64,000 bases of DNA. Source: Streptomyces canus (GTDB lineage Bacteria > Actinomycetota > Actinomycetes > Streptomycetales > Streptomycetaceae). The position numbers and the translations under genes were made by a program. How positions within the stretch are numbered: position 1 is the stretch's first letter; every line of letters starts with the position of its first letter. The notes under the pieces were generated by a model. It had not been told where the DNA came from, did not search any database, and worked only from the letters and a program-made list of their open reading frames with translations. Shown here one piece after another: positions 28,287 to 37,865 of the stretch. The stretch lies in NCBI RefSeq assembly GCF_001514145.1, contig NZ_KQ948659.1:613454-677453 (forward strand), written 5' to 3'.

Positions 28287-30437
28287 ATGCCCGAGACCGT
28301 CCTTCAGCCTGCCCTCAAGGCGCCTGAAAAATCACGTATGTCACCTCGGTCGATCCTGCTGTGGGCCGTCGTCGCGCTGCTCGGCGCGGTCGCCTGGGGC
28401 GTGCTCGCGCTGGCCCGGGGCGAGAAGATCTCCGCCGTCTGGCTGGTCGTCGCCGCGCTCGGCTCGTACGCGATCGCCTACCGCTTCTACTCCCGGTTCA
28501 TCGCCCGCCGCGTCCTGAAGCCGGACGACCGCCGCGCCACTCCGGCCGAACGCCTGGAGGACGGCGTCGACTTCCACCCCACCGACAAGCGGGTGCTCCT
28601 CGGCCACCACTTCGCGGCCATCGCGGGCGCCGGACCACTGGTCGGCCCGGTGCTGGCAGCCCAGATGGGATATCTGCCGGGCACGCTGTGGATCGTCGCC
28701 GGAGTGATCTTCGCGGGGGCCGTACAGGACATGGTCGTGCTGTTCCTGTCCATGCGGCGGGACGGCACGTCGCTCGGGCAGATGGCCCGGGACGAGATCG
28801 GCCGGGCGGGCGGCGCGGCCGCGCTGGTCGCGGTCTTCGCCATCATGATCATCCTGCTCGGCGTGCTGGCCCTGGTCGTGGTCAACGCCCTCGCGCACTC
28901 CCCGTGGGGCACCTTCTCCGTCGCCATGACCATCCCGATCGCCCTGTTCATGGGCTTCTGGATGCACCGCATCCGCCCCGGCCGGGTCGTGGAGACCAGT
29001 TTCATCGGCGTCGCGCTGCTGCTGCTCGCGATCGCCGGCGGCAGCTGGGTCCAGAACTCCTCGCTGGCCTCCACCTTCACCCTGAGCCCGACGACCCTGG
29101 TCTTCTGCCTGGTCGGCTACGGCTTCGTGGCGTCGGTCCTCCCGGTCTGGATGCTCCTGGCCCCCCGCGACTACCTCTCCACCTTCATGAAGATCGGCAC
29201 CATCGCGCTGCTGGCCGTCGGTGTCGTGGTCGCCGCCCCGGTGCTGCGCGCGGACGCGGTGAGCGACTTCGCCACATCGGGTGCGGGGCCGGTGTTCGCG
29301 GGCTCGCTGTTCCCCTTCCTGTTCATCACCATCGCCTGTGGCGCGTTGTCCGGCTTCCACGCGCTGGTCTCCTCCGGTACGACGCCGAAGCTGATCGAGA
29401 AGGAGTCGCAGGTCCGTCTCATCGGTTACGGCGCCATGCTGATGGAGTCGTTCGTGGCGATCATGGCGCTGATCGCGGCGGCGACCCTGGAGCCCGGCCT
29501 GTACTACGCGATGAACGCCCCGGCGGGACTGCTGGGCACGACAGCCCAGTCGGCCGCGCACGCGGTGTCGGGCCTCGGCTTCACCATCACACCCGACCAG
29601 CTGACCCAGGCCGCCAAGGCGGTCGAGGAACAGTCGCTGATCGCCCGGTCCGGAGGCGCCCCGACCCTCGCGGTCGGCATGTCGGAGATCTTCTCCGGGG
29701 TGTTCGGCGGTACCGCCATGAAGGCCTTCTGGTACCACTTCGCGATCATGTTCGAGGCGCTGTTCATCCTGACCACGGTGGACGCGGGTACGCGCGTCGG
29801 CCGCTTCATGCTCCAGGACATGCTCGGCAACGTGTGGAAGCCGGTCGGCCGGGTCAACTGGAAGCCGGGCATCTGGCTGTGCAGCGCTCTGGTGGTGGCG
29901 GCCTGGGGCTACTTCCTCTACACCGGAGCCACCGACCCCCTGGGTGGCATCAACCAGCTCTTCCCGCTCTTCGGCATCGCGAACCAGCTGCTGGCCGCGA
30001 TCGCGCTGACCGTGTGCACCACTGTCCTCGTCAAGTCCGGGAAGCTGCGCTGGGCGTGGGTCACCGGGGTCCCGCTGGCCTGGGTTGTCGCGATCACGTT
30101 CACCGCGGGCTGGCAGAAGATCTTCTCCGACGACGCTCGGGTCGGGTTCTTCGCCCAGCGGGCCAAGTACGCGGACGGCATCGACGCGGGCCAGGTGCTC
30201 GCGCCCGCCAAGACGCTCGACGACATGCACACGGTGGTCACCAACTCCACGGTCGACGGGGTGCTGATCGCCTTGTTCCTGCTGCTGGTCGCGGTCGTGA
30301 TCGTCAACGCGGCGGTGGTGTGTGTGCGGGCCGTCCGGGCGCCGGGGGCGTCGCCGACCACCGAGGCGCCGTATGTCGAGTCACGGATCGACGTGCCCGA
30401 GCAGGCCGGTGAGGCGCTCGTGGGAGTGCGCTCGTGA
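28287..30437 (+). CDS. cstA: Carbon starvation protein A (CstA/BtsT-type pyruvate or peptide transporter)
   Basis: 716 residues, polytopic. The family block ATPAERLEDGVDFHPTDKRVLLGHHFAAIAGAGPLVGP is clear near residue 90, with FHALVSSGTTPKLIE and QDMLGNVWKPVG further on. CstA-type proteins import peptides or pyruvate when preferred carbon runs out. ATG start with GAGGAG upstream. The stop overlaps the ybdD-like GTG (GTGA), the conserved cstA-ybdD arrangement. Confidence 0.95.
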   Translation: MPETVLQPALKAPEKSRMSPRSILLWAVVALLGAVAWGVLALARGEKISAVWLVVAALGSYAIAYRFYSRFIARRVLKPDDRRATPAERLEDGVDFHPTDKRVLLGHHFAAIAGAGPLVGPVLAAQMGYLPGTLWIVAGVIFAGAVQDMVVLFLSMRRDGTSLGQMARDEIGRAGGAAALVAVFAIMIILLGVLALVVVNALAHSPWGTFSVAMTIPIALFMGFWMHRIRPGRVVETSFIGVALLLLAIAGGSWVQNSSLASTFTLSPTTLVFCLVGYGFVASVLPVWMLLAPRDYLSTFMKIGTIALLAVGVVVAAPVLRADAVSDFATSGAGPVFAGSLFPFLFITIACGALSGFHALVSSGTTPKLIEKESQVRLIGYGAMLMESFVAIMALIAAATLEPGLYYAMNAPAGLLGTTAQSAAHAVSGLGFTITPDQLTQAAKAVEEQSLIARSGGAPTLAVGMSEIFSGVFGGTAMKAFWYHFAIMFEALFILTTVDAGTRVGRFMLQDMLGNVWKPVGRVNWKPGIWLCSALVVAAWGYFLYTGATDPLGGINQLFPLFGIANQLLAAIALTVCTTVLVKSGKLRWAWVTGVPLAWVVAITFTAGWQKIFSDDARVGFFAQRAKYADGIDAGQVLAPAKTLDDMHTVVTNSTVDGVLIALFLLLVAVVIVNAAVVCVRAVRAPGASPTTEAPYVESRIDVPEQAGEALVGVRS

Positions 30438-30634
30438 CGGTGCCCGTGAGGGCGCGGCGGTGGGCGCGGGCCGTCCGGTGGTACCTGCGGGAGCTGACCG
30501 GGGAGGCGGAGTACGACCGCTACCGCGAGCGGCATCTGCGCCACCATCCGCGCGCGCCGGTACCCACTCGACGGGAGTACGAGGTGCTGCGCACCCGGCA
30601 CCGGGAGGCTCATCCGCAGGGGCGGTGCTGCTGA
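30434..30634 (+). CDS. YbdD/YjiX family small protein
   Basis: 66 residues, highly basic, without membrane segments. Features are RWYLRELTGEAEYDRY, HHPRAPVPTRREYEVLR and a Cys-Cys end, matching the YbdD/YjiX (DUF466) family that accompanies CstA and is needed for its transport in enterobacteria. Overlaps cstA by GTGA. Ends before a hairpin terminator. Confidence 0.88.
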   Translation: MTVPVRARRWARAVRWYLRELTGEAEYDRYRERHLRHHPRAPVPTRREYEVLRTRHREAHPQGRCC

Positions 30635-30653
30635 CGCCGCCGTCGTGGACCAC

Positions 30654-30676
30654 GGGGCGGGCACACCGCCCGCCCC
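30654..30676 (+). terminator. Hairpin after cstA-ybdD
   Basis: GGGGCGGGC (30654-30662) pairs with GCCCGCCCC (30668-30676) around ACACC. It lies 20 bases past the ybdD stop and 21 bases before the next start, so it may separate or attenuate transcription into the following gene. Confidence 0.65.
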
Positions 30677-30696
30677 TCTCACCTTTCGGGACCGAG

Positions 30697-31644
30697 ATGT
30701 TCAGACGCCGCACCGCCCTGCTGGTCCACCCCGCCCTCGACGACGACGCGCTGCACGCGACGCTGACCGAACTCCGGCCCACCCCTCAACTGCACGGCCT
30801 CGGCGCGGGTTCCAGCCGTCCGCTCTGGCAGCCCGTCGCCGACCTGCTGCGGGACACGGGGAGGGACTGGGATCGCCGGTGGCACCGGATGTCCGTACTG
30901 GCGGACCTCTTGCCGCCCGCGGTGTGCGAGCGGTGGATCAGCGAACGGCCCGGCGACGGGGACGCGCTGGTGTTGTGGGCCTGTGTCCGGTGTGTACGGC
31001 GGGCCCCGGCCGACGGGTGGACCGCTGCCCGGGACGCCGAGCGGGCGTGTCTGCGTGCCGCCGAGGTCTGTCCTGGGGATCCGACGCCCTGGCTGGCCCT
31101 GCTCGGGCTGATGCACTCCCTCGCCGTGCCGCCCCGGGACGCGGTGCCCGTCTGGACCGAGGCCGTCACCCGTGCTCCGTGGCACCGGGGCGCCTACCAC
31201 CGGTTGCTGGGCTATCTGTCCCCGCGCGGACACGGCTCGGTCGCCGACATGATGGACTTCGCCCGGCAAGGTGCCGCCCGCGCCCCGCACGGCTCGCCCC
31301 TCGCCCTGCTCCCCGTGGCGGCCCGCGTCGAGCTCGTCGCCCACCGGCAGCGGCAGACGTCCCTCGGGGCCGACAGCCACTGGAACGAACCCCTGGCCGA
31401 CGCGGAGATCGAGTCGGCCCTGACCGACTGGTTCCACACCGCCGCGCCCCCGCACGCCGAGGCCGTCGCCGACCTCAACATCCTGGCCTTCGCCCTCGTC
31501 CGCGCACACCGCCCGTCCGACACGGCACCCGTGTTCCGGCGGATCGGCCGCCGAATGACCCCACATCCGTGGGAGCTGCTCCCCGAGCCGGAGCGCACGT
31601 TTCTCTATTGGCGGGACCGGGACCGGGGTCGTCCGGGCCGGTGA
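30697..31644 (+). CDS. Hypothetical protein with helical (TPR-like) repeats
   Basis: 315 residues, cytoplasmic, no known domain recognised. The central part alternates helices in a TPR-like manner (TAARDAERACLRAAEVCPGDPTPWLALLGLMHSL and DAVPVWTEAVTRAPWHRGAYHRLL), and the composition is rich in Trp, Arg and Ala. ATG at 30697 follows GGGACCGAG. Downstream is the degenerate repeat tract. Function unknown. Confidence 0.68.
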   Translation: MFRRRTALLVHPALDDDALHATLTELRPTPQLHGLGAGSSRPLWQPVADLLRDTGRDWDRRWHRMSVLADLLPPAVCERWISERPGDGDALVLWACVRCVRRAPADGWTAARDAERACLRAAEVCPGDPTPWLALLGLMHSLAVPPRDAVPVWTEAVTRAPWHRGAYHRLLGYLSPRGHGSVADMMDFARQGAARAPHGSPLALLPVAARVELVAHRQRQTSLGADSHWNEPLADAEIESALTDWFHTAAPPHAEAVADLNILAFALVRAHRPSDTAPVFRRIGRRMTPHPWELLPEPERTFLYWRDRDRGRPGR

Positions 31645-32107
31645 GGGGGAGAGCGCGGTTGGTGCGTCGAGGTCGGGGCTGTGGGGTGTGAGGCCGGGCT
31701 GCTGGTCACTGTGCGGGTGGGCGGGTCCACCACGCCGCGGCCGATGCGTCACCTGCGGCTGACGTAGGACCGGGCCGGTGGGGCGGACCCTGCGGCCGGT
31801 GTCGAGGTCGGGGCGATGGGGCGCACCCGGCCGGTGTTCGGAGGCTGGGCCGACTGGTCACACCGTGGTCGGCGGTCCGAGGTACCGGGCTGCTGGCACC
31901 GTGGGGGCGTTGTGGGGCGACCGGGTGCATCACCCCGAGGCCGGCGCTCTGAGGTCGGGCCGGTGCGTCAACCCTGCGACTGACGTGGGGCCGGGCCGGT
32001 TGACGACACTGTGGGCGACGTGGGGCCGGGCCGGTAAGCACACTGCGGTGGGCGTACGGCCGGGCCTGTTGATCACGCTGCGGGCGGCGTATGGCCGGGC
32101 CGGCGTG
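31645..32107. repeat. Degenerate tandem repeat tract, ~35-bp period
   Basis: 463 bases without a gene. A unit of 34-36 bp built around CCGGGCCGGT, followed by TGA-CAC-CTG-GGGCG-like sequence, recurs at 31955, 31991, 32026, 32060 and 32095. More decayed copies run back to about 31770. Only the last four or five copies are clearly in register. ORFs crossing it on the minus strand translate into low-complexity Pro/Arg/Ala peptides and were not accepted as genes. Confidence 0.72.
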
Positions 32108-32905
32108 TCACACCGCGGCCGGCTCCGTCTTCGGTGTGCTGTCCTGCTCCGCCTTCTCCCGCCGGTCGCGGAGTTCCCGTCGTACCAGGACCACCCAGCC
32201 GACCGGAACGCCGACGGAGAACAGCCACCACTGGATGGCATAGGCGTAGTTCAGCGCGGCGTCCTCCTTGCCGGGGTCGCCACCGATCAGTTCCGGGCTG
32301 TCGCCCTTCGGCTCGGGTGCCGTCTGGGCGATGTAGCCGCCGAGCACCGTGGCGCCCAACCGCTCGGCCTCCTGCTCGCTGTTGATCAGCATGACCTGCC
32401 GGTCGGGCAGCCCCTTGAGGTTCTTGATGCCGCTCGCCGCGGTCGTCTCGTCGGGCATCAGCCGCCCCGTGACGGTGATCTCGCCCTTCGGGGGAGCGGG
32501 GATCTTCGGGAACGCGGTCTGGCTCGGCCCGTCCGAGGGGATCCACCCCCGGTTGACCAGCAGTACCTTGCCGTCGTCCAGGACGAAGGGGGTCAGGACG
32601 TGGTACCCGACCTCGTCGTCGGAGTTGGTGCGGCGCCGGACCACGACCTCGTCGTCGGTGTCGAACCGACCCTTCGCGATCACCCTGCGATACCGGTCGT
32701 GAGTGGTGACGGTGTGTCCGGGCGAGGTCATCCGCTCCACCGGCACCGGCTTCGCGGACATCGCGTCGGAGACCAGCTGGTTGCGGGCGGTGCGCTCCTC
32801 GTAGCGGTGCATCTGCCAGATGCCCAGCCTGATCATCGTGGGGATGAGAAGCAGGGCGACCAGCGAGAGGATCACCCACTGCCGGGACAACAGGAAGCGG
32901 TACAC
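32108..32905 (-). CDS. SURF1 family cytochrome oxidase assembly protein
   Basis: 265 residues. N-terminal membrane helix (about 10-28), then RLGIWQMHRYEERTARNQ, the family's first conserved block, a large extracytoplasmic domain with VLLVNRGWIPSD (the GW motif) and NYAYAIQWWLFSVGV forming the second helix. SURF1 proteins help insert haem a into cytochrome c oxidase. The GTG at 32905 yields MYRFLLSRQW, the usual Streptomyces start; an upstream TTG (32920) would add only five residues. Confidence 0.9.
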   Translation of the reverse strand: MYRFLLSRQWVILSLVALLLIPTMIRLGIWQMHRYEERTARNQLVSDAMSAKPVPVERMTSPGHTVTTHDRYRRVIAKGRFDTDDEVVVRRRTNSDDEVGYHVLTPFVLDDGKVLLVNRGWIPSDGPSQTAFPKIPAPPKGEITVTGRLMPDETTAASGIKNLKGLPDRQVMLINSEQEAERLGATVLGGYIAQTAPEPKGDSPELIGGDPGKEDAALNYAYAIQWWLFSVGVPVGWVVLVRRELRDRREKAEQDSTPKTEPAAV

Positions 32906-32953
32906 CCCACGACCGTACAACTCGGACCGCGGGGTGTTCGCACAGGGGTGTGG

Positions 32954-33187
32954 TCAGACCTTGTCGACGATGCCCACCCTTCCCTCCGCGCGGGCGCAGT
33001 GCGCACCGCAGAACCAGTGCCCCTCGACCTCCACACCCTGCCCGATGATCTGCACACGACAGTGCTCGCAGATCGGAGCCATCCGGTGGATCGCACAGGA
33101 GAAGCAGTCGAAGACATGCACCGCGCCCTGTGCGTGCACCTCGAAGGTCATGCCGTAGTTATTGCCGCAAACTTCGCAAGTCGCCAT
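32954..33187 (-). CDS. Small Cys-rich zinc-binding protein (metallothionein-like)
   Basis: 77 residues with four CxxC or CxxxC pairs: Cys4/Cys7, Cys28/Cys31, Cys40/Cys43 and Cys60/Cys64, plus several His. The pattern suggests two zinc ribbons. I recall homologues annotated as prokaryotic metallothionein, but a structural zinc-finger role is as likely. ATG at 33187; 48 bases upstream of the SURF1 start on the same strand, so possibly co-transcribed. Confidence 0.8.
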   Translation of the reverse strand: MATCEVCGNNYGMTFEVHAQGAVHVFDCFSCAIHRMAPICEHCRVQIIGQGVEVEGHWFCGAHCARAEGRVGIVDKV

Positions 33188-33284
33188 GCGCCACAGGGTG
33201 GGCCGTCGTCGCCCCGCGGGCGAGTCGGCGCGGGGTGAGTCGTACGGCAATCACCCGTCCGTACGGTCCCGGCCTGCCGTGCGG

Positions 33285-34268
33285 TCATCCCTCCGACGCC
33301 GGCTCCACATCCCTGAGAAGCTGCCCGAAGGCCGCCTCGTCGACGACCGGTGTGCCGAACTGCCGGGCCTTGACCACTTTGGACGTGCCCGAGTCCGGGT
33401 CGTTCGTGACGAGCAGACTGGTCAGCCGGGAGATGCTGGTGGCGACATGCAGCCCGGCCTCGACCGCTCGGTCCTCCAGGAGGTCGCGCTCGACCGAGGT
33501 GTCCCCGGAGAACGCGATCCGCATGCCCTGCTTGAGCGGCCTGCCGTCCTCGTAGCGCCCCGGGTTGGGGTAGGGGCACGCGGGGCGCTTGCGCGCGGGC
33601 CGCCAACTCGTCGGCCGGTAACTGCCGTAGCCGGCCGACTGCCTGGGCACCGCCCGGTCCGTCCACTCGGTCAGCGGCCGGCATTCGTGCAGGGGCAGCC
33701 GCACGCTTCGTGCGGCCGCCGCCCGCAGACTCGGCCGGAACGCCTCCGCGAGCACGCGCGCGTCGTCGAGGGCATGGTGCGCCCGCTGCTGTACGACGCC
33801 GAAGTGCGCCGCCAGCGACTCCAGCTTGTGGTTGGGCAGCGGCAGCCCCAGCTCCTTCGACAGGACGATGGTGCACAGCCGCTGACTCACCGGCGGCACC
33901 CGTCCCGCGCGCGCGTACTCGCGGGCGATCATCTGCCAGTCGAAGACGGCGTTGTGCGCGACGAGCACACGACCGTCGAGACGGGCCGAGAACTCCTCGG
34001 CGATGTCCTGGAAGAGAGGCGCGCCTTCGAGTGCCTCGCTCGTCAGCCCGTGGATCCACACCGGGCCGGGATCGCGCTCCGGATTGACCAGCGTGTACCA
34101 GTGGTCCTCGACCTCGCCGCGCGCGTCCAGCCGGTAGACGGCGGCGGAGATTATCCGGTCGTCCCGGGCCAGTCCGGTGGTCTCCACGTCGACGACCGCG
34201 TATCCCTGCGGATACACGGACGGCCACGTCGTGGGGGAGGACGCTGCGGTCGTCTGGTCTTCGAGCAT
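33285..34268 (-). CDS. DnaQ-like 3'-5' exonuclease with C-terminal BRCT domain
   Basis: 327 residues. Exonuclease motifs: Exo I VVDVETTGL (about 25-33), Exo II VAHNAVFDW (about 103-111) and Exo III HHALDDARVLAEA with the catalytic His/Asp. After a linker rich in Pro and Arg, residues about 248-320 form a BRCT domain (GMRIAFSGDTSVERDLLE, LLVTNDPDSGTSKVVKAR). This architecture is common in actinobacteria and suggests DNA repair or proofreading independent of Pol III. ATG at 34268. Confidence 0.92.
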   Translation of the reverse strand: MLEDQTTAASSPTTWPSVYPQGYAVVDVETTGLARDDRIISAAVYRLDARGEVEDHWYTLVNPERDPGPVWIHGLTSEALEGAPLFQDIAEEFSARLDGRVLVAHNAVFDWQMIAREYARAGRVPPVSQRLCTIVLSKELGLPLPNHKLESLAAHFGVVQQRAHHALDDARVLAEAFRPSLRAAAARSVRLPLHECRPLTEWTDRAVPRQSAGYGSYRPTSWRPARKRPACPYPNPGRYEDGRPLKQGMRIAFSGDTSVERDLLEDRAVEAGLHVATSISRLTSLLVTNDPDSGTSKVVKARQFGTPVVDEAAFGQLLRDVEPASEG

Positions 34269-34356
34269 GGTTCATGAGGATACGGGCCGCGACTGACAGT
34301 CCCTCACGGTGGCGTCGGTGCCCGGCTCGCGACGACCGGGGTGCCATCCTCCGGAG

Positions 34357-35070
34357 ATGACCGAACCCACGCACGACGAGGCCCACGGCGGCACGCTCGG
34401 CGCCCGCCTCAACTGGCTGCGGGCGGCCGTCCTCGGCGCCAACGACGGCATCGTCTCCACGGCGGGACTGGTCGTCGGCGTGGCCGGCGCGACGAGCGAC
34501 CGCGCGGCGTTGCTGACGGCGGGTCTGGCGGGCCTGCTGGCCGGCTCGATGTCCATGGCGGCCGGGGAGTACGTGTCCGTGTCGACCCAGCGCGACTCCG
34601 AGATGGCCGCGCTGGCGGTGGAGAAAAGGGAGTTGAGGGAACAGCCGGAGGCGGAGCTGGAGGAGTTGACGGACCTTCTGGAGGAACGGGGGCTGTCGCG
34701 CGACGTGGCCCGTGAGGCGGCGGAACAACTGACGGAACGTGACGCACTGCGGGCTCACGCGCGCGTGGAGCTCGGCATCGATCCGGACGACCTGACGAAC
34801 CCCTGGCACGCGGCCTGGGCGAGCTTCCTGGCGTTCACTGCGGGGGCGTTGCTGCCCCTGCTCGCCATCGTGCTGCCTCCGTCGGGGTGGCGGGTACCGG
34901 TGACGGTGGTGTCGGTGGTGGCGGCGCTGGTGCTGACCGGCTGGAGCAGCGCACGCTTGGGGGCGGCGGCCGCGGGGCGGGCGGTGGTGCGGAACGTGGG
35001 GGGCGGGGTGCTGGCGATGGGGGTCACGTACGGCGTGGGGGTGTTGTTGGGGGCGGCGGGGGTCAGTTGA
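34357..35070 (+). CDS. VIT1/CCC1 family iron/manganese transporter
   Basis: 237 residues, five hydrophobic segments. The first helix carries LGANDGIVSTAGLVVGVAG and the second MSMAAGEYVSVSTQRD, both diagnostic of VIT1/CCC1. A cytoplasmic helical hairpin (about 85-145, rich in Glu) follows, as in plant VIT1 where it binds metal. Three C-terminal helices end the protein. Likely exports Fe2+ or Mn2+. ATG with GGAG four bases upstream. Divergent from the exonuclease gene. Confidence 0.93.
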   Translation: MTEPTHDEAHGGTLGARLNWLRAAVLGANDGIVSTAGLVVGVAGATSDRAALLTAGLAGLLAGSMSMAAGEYVSVSTQRDSEMAALAVEKRELREQPEAELEELTDLLEERGLSRDVAREAAEQLTERDALRAHARVELGIDPDDLTNPWHAAWASFLAFTAGALLPLLAIVLPPSGWRVPVTVVSVVAALVLTGWSSARLGAAAAGRAVVRNVGGGVLAMGVTYGVGVLLGAAGVS

Positions 35071-35204
35071 CGTGGAGGCGGTCCGGAACAACCGCCTACT
35101 GACACCCCTTGGCGGAGATCGCCAAGAAGCAAGCGCGTACCACCGGTAATACTTGTGGGTAACAACGTCTAGCCGCGCCCGACCGGCGGTTCTACGGTGC
35201 ACGC

Positions 35205-36067
<863 letters not shown>

Positions 36068-36071
<4 letters not shown>

Positions 36072-36769
36072 GGATCCCGAGCGCCCACGGAACCCACCGC
36101 ACCCGCCACGCACTCCTCGCGGTCTTCGCCCTCGCCGTCGTCGTCGACCTCACTTCCCTGGCCACCGGCTTCGCTCCCGGGCACGCCGTCGCCAAGCCCC
36201 TTCTGATGCCCCTCCTGGCCGCGTACTCCGTCGTGTCCGCGGCGCCCCGGTTCCTGGTCGCCGCCCTTCTGTTCGGCTGGGGCGGCGACGTCCTGCTGCT
36301 GTCCGACGCCGACCCCGCCTTCCTCGCCGGCATGGCCTCCTTCGCGGCGGGCCACGTCTGCTACCTCGCGCTCTTCCAGGCGTACGGCAGCCCACGCGCG
36401 CGTGCCGGCCTCCTCGCACCCGCCTACGCCACCGCGCTCGTCGTCACCGTCGTGGCCCTGTGGCCGGACCTGCCCGCCGGACTGCGCGTGCCCGTCGCCG
36501 GCTACAGCGTCCTGCTCACGACCATGGCGTGCGCGTCGGCCGTGCGGTTCGGGGCGCTCTCCGGACTCGGCGGCGCGCTCTTCCTCCTCTCGGACACCCT
36601 CATCGCGACCGGCGTCGCCGACTGGCCCCAGCTTCCCCGGCCCGATTTCTGGATCATGCTCACGTACAGTGCCGCGCAGTTCCTGCTGGCCAGTGGCACC
36701 CTTCGAGCCCTCGAAGCGCGCCCGGGACCGCTGGCGACGTACGGTGAGATGCGCTCGACCACCCCCTGA
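36068..36769 (+). CDS. Lysoplasmalogenase (YhhN/TMEM86 family)
   Basis: 233 residues, about eight hydrophobic segments. Family residues visible: KPLLMPLL, FGWGGDVLLLSD and GALFLLSDTLIA, where two Asp are catalytic candidates. The family hydrolyses the vinyl-ether bond of lysoplasmalogens. The GTG overlaps the preceding stop (GTGA), so it is translationally coupled with the desaturase-family protein. Confidence 0.88.
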
Positions 36770-36804
36770 GCGTCCTCACAACTCGCACGAGAAGGATCCT
36801 CGCC

Positions 36805-37848
36805 ATGCGCGCCACCACCATCCACGCCCCGTACGACATGCGCGTGGAGGACGTGCCCGAGCCCGTGGTGCAGCTGCCCACCGACGCCGTCCTCCGGGTG
36901 CTGCGCGCCTGCATCTGCGGCAGCGACCTGTGGGCCTACCGCGGCGAGGCGGCCCGGAAGCCGGGGCAGCGGATCGGCCACGAGTTCCTCGGCATCGTGG
37001 AGGAGACCGGCTCCGAGGTCGGCAGCGTCCGCCGCGGTGACCTCGTCGTCGCGCCCTTCATGTGGTCCGACGGGGTCTGCGACTACTGCCGCGAGGGCCT
37101 GACCACCTCCTGCGAGCACGGTGGATTCTGGGGTTCCGTCGGCTACGACGGCGGCCAGGGCGAGGCCGTGCGCGTCCCCTTCGCCGACGGCACCCTCGTA
37201 CGGCTGCCCAAGGAGGCGGCTTCCGACGACCGCCTGCTGTCCTCCCTGCTGACTCTCTCCGACGTCCTGGGCACCGGTCACCACGCGGCCCTCGGCGCCG
37301 GAGCCCGCCCGGGCGCCACGGTCGCCGTCGTCGGCGACGGGGCCGTCGGCCTGTGCGCGGTGCTCGCGGCCAAGCGGCTCGGCGCCGAACGGATCATCGC
37401 CCTGGGCCGGCACCAGGTCCGCACCGACATCGCGCGCCGCTTCGGTGCCACCGACGTCGTCGCCGAGCGCGGGGACGCGGCCCTCGAGGCAGTCCGCGAA
37501 CTCACCCGCGGCCAGGGCGCGCACGCCGTCGTCGAGGCCGTCGGCACCGAACAGTCCATGCGGACGGCTGTCGGCATCACCCGCGACGGCGGTGCCATCG
37601 GCTTCGTCGGTGTGCCGCACGGCAGCGCCACCGGCGTCGACCTCGGCGTCATGTTCGACCGGAACATCGCCCTGCGCGGCGGGGTCGCGCCGGTCCGGGC
37701 CTACATCCCCGAGCTGCTGCCCGACGTCCTGGACGGCACCGTCGACGCGTCGCCCGTCTTCGACATGACCGTCGACCTGGAGGGCGTCCCCGCCGGCTAC
37801 AAGGCCATGGACGAGCGCACCGCCCTCAAGGTCCTCGTCACCAACTAG
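36805..37848 (+). CDS. Zinc-dependent alcohol dehydrogenase (MDR superfamily)
   Basis: 347 residues. Catalytic zinc ligands are Cys38 (CICGSDLW) and His59-Glu60 (GHEF). The structural zinc lobe region VCDYCREGLTTSC carries three Cys rather than four. Rossmann motif VVGDGAVGLCAVLAA lies near residue 175. GGQGEAVRVPFAD is typical of Streptomyces MDR enzymes related to threonine or sorbitol dehydrogenases. Substrate unknown. ATG with AAGGAT upstream; 35 bases after the previous stop, so possibly in the same transcript. Confidence 0.9.
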   Translation: MRATTIHAPYDMRVEDVPEPVVQLPTDAVLRVLRACICGSDLWAYRGEAARKPGQRIGHEFLGIVEETGSEVGSVRRGDLVVAPFMWSDGVCDYCREGLTTSCEHGGFWGSVGYDGGQGEAVRVPFADGTLVRLPKEAASDDRLLSSLLTLSDVLGTGHHAALGAGARPGATVAVVGDGAVGLCAVLAAKRLGAERIIALGRHQVRTDIARRFGATDVVAERGDAALEAVRELTRGQGAHAVVEAVGTEQSMRTAVGITRDGGAIGFVGVPHGSATGVDLGVMFDRNIALRGGVAPVRAYIPELLPDVLDGTVDASPVFDMTVDLEGVPAGYKAMDERTALKVLVTN

Positions 37849-37865
37849 CGCTCACCGAGCAGCTT

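Noticed and set aside
28341..30230. Very long minus-strand ORF opposite cstA
   Set aside because: His/Arg/Asp/Gly-rich antisense shadow of a well-conserved membrane protein, as is usual at this G+C content. Similar shadows opposite actP and the cobalamin chelatase were also rejected.
31645..32107. Possible CRISPR array in the repeat tract
   Set aside because: Units are contiguous and degenerate with no unique spacers of constant length, and no cas genes are nearby.
31930..32241. Minus-strand ORF through the 35-bp repeat tract
   Set aside because: Its 5' half is a shadow of SURF1, and the repeat part gives low-complexity Pro/Arg peptides without a ribosome binding site.
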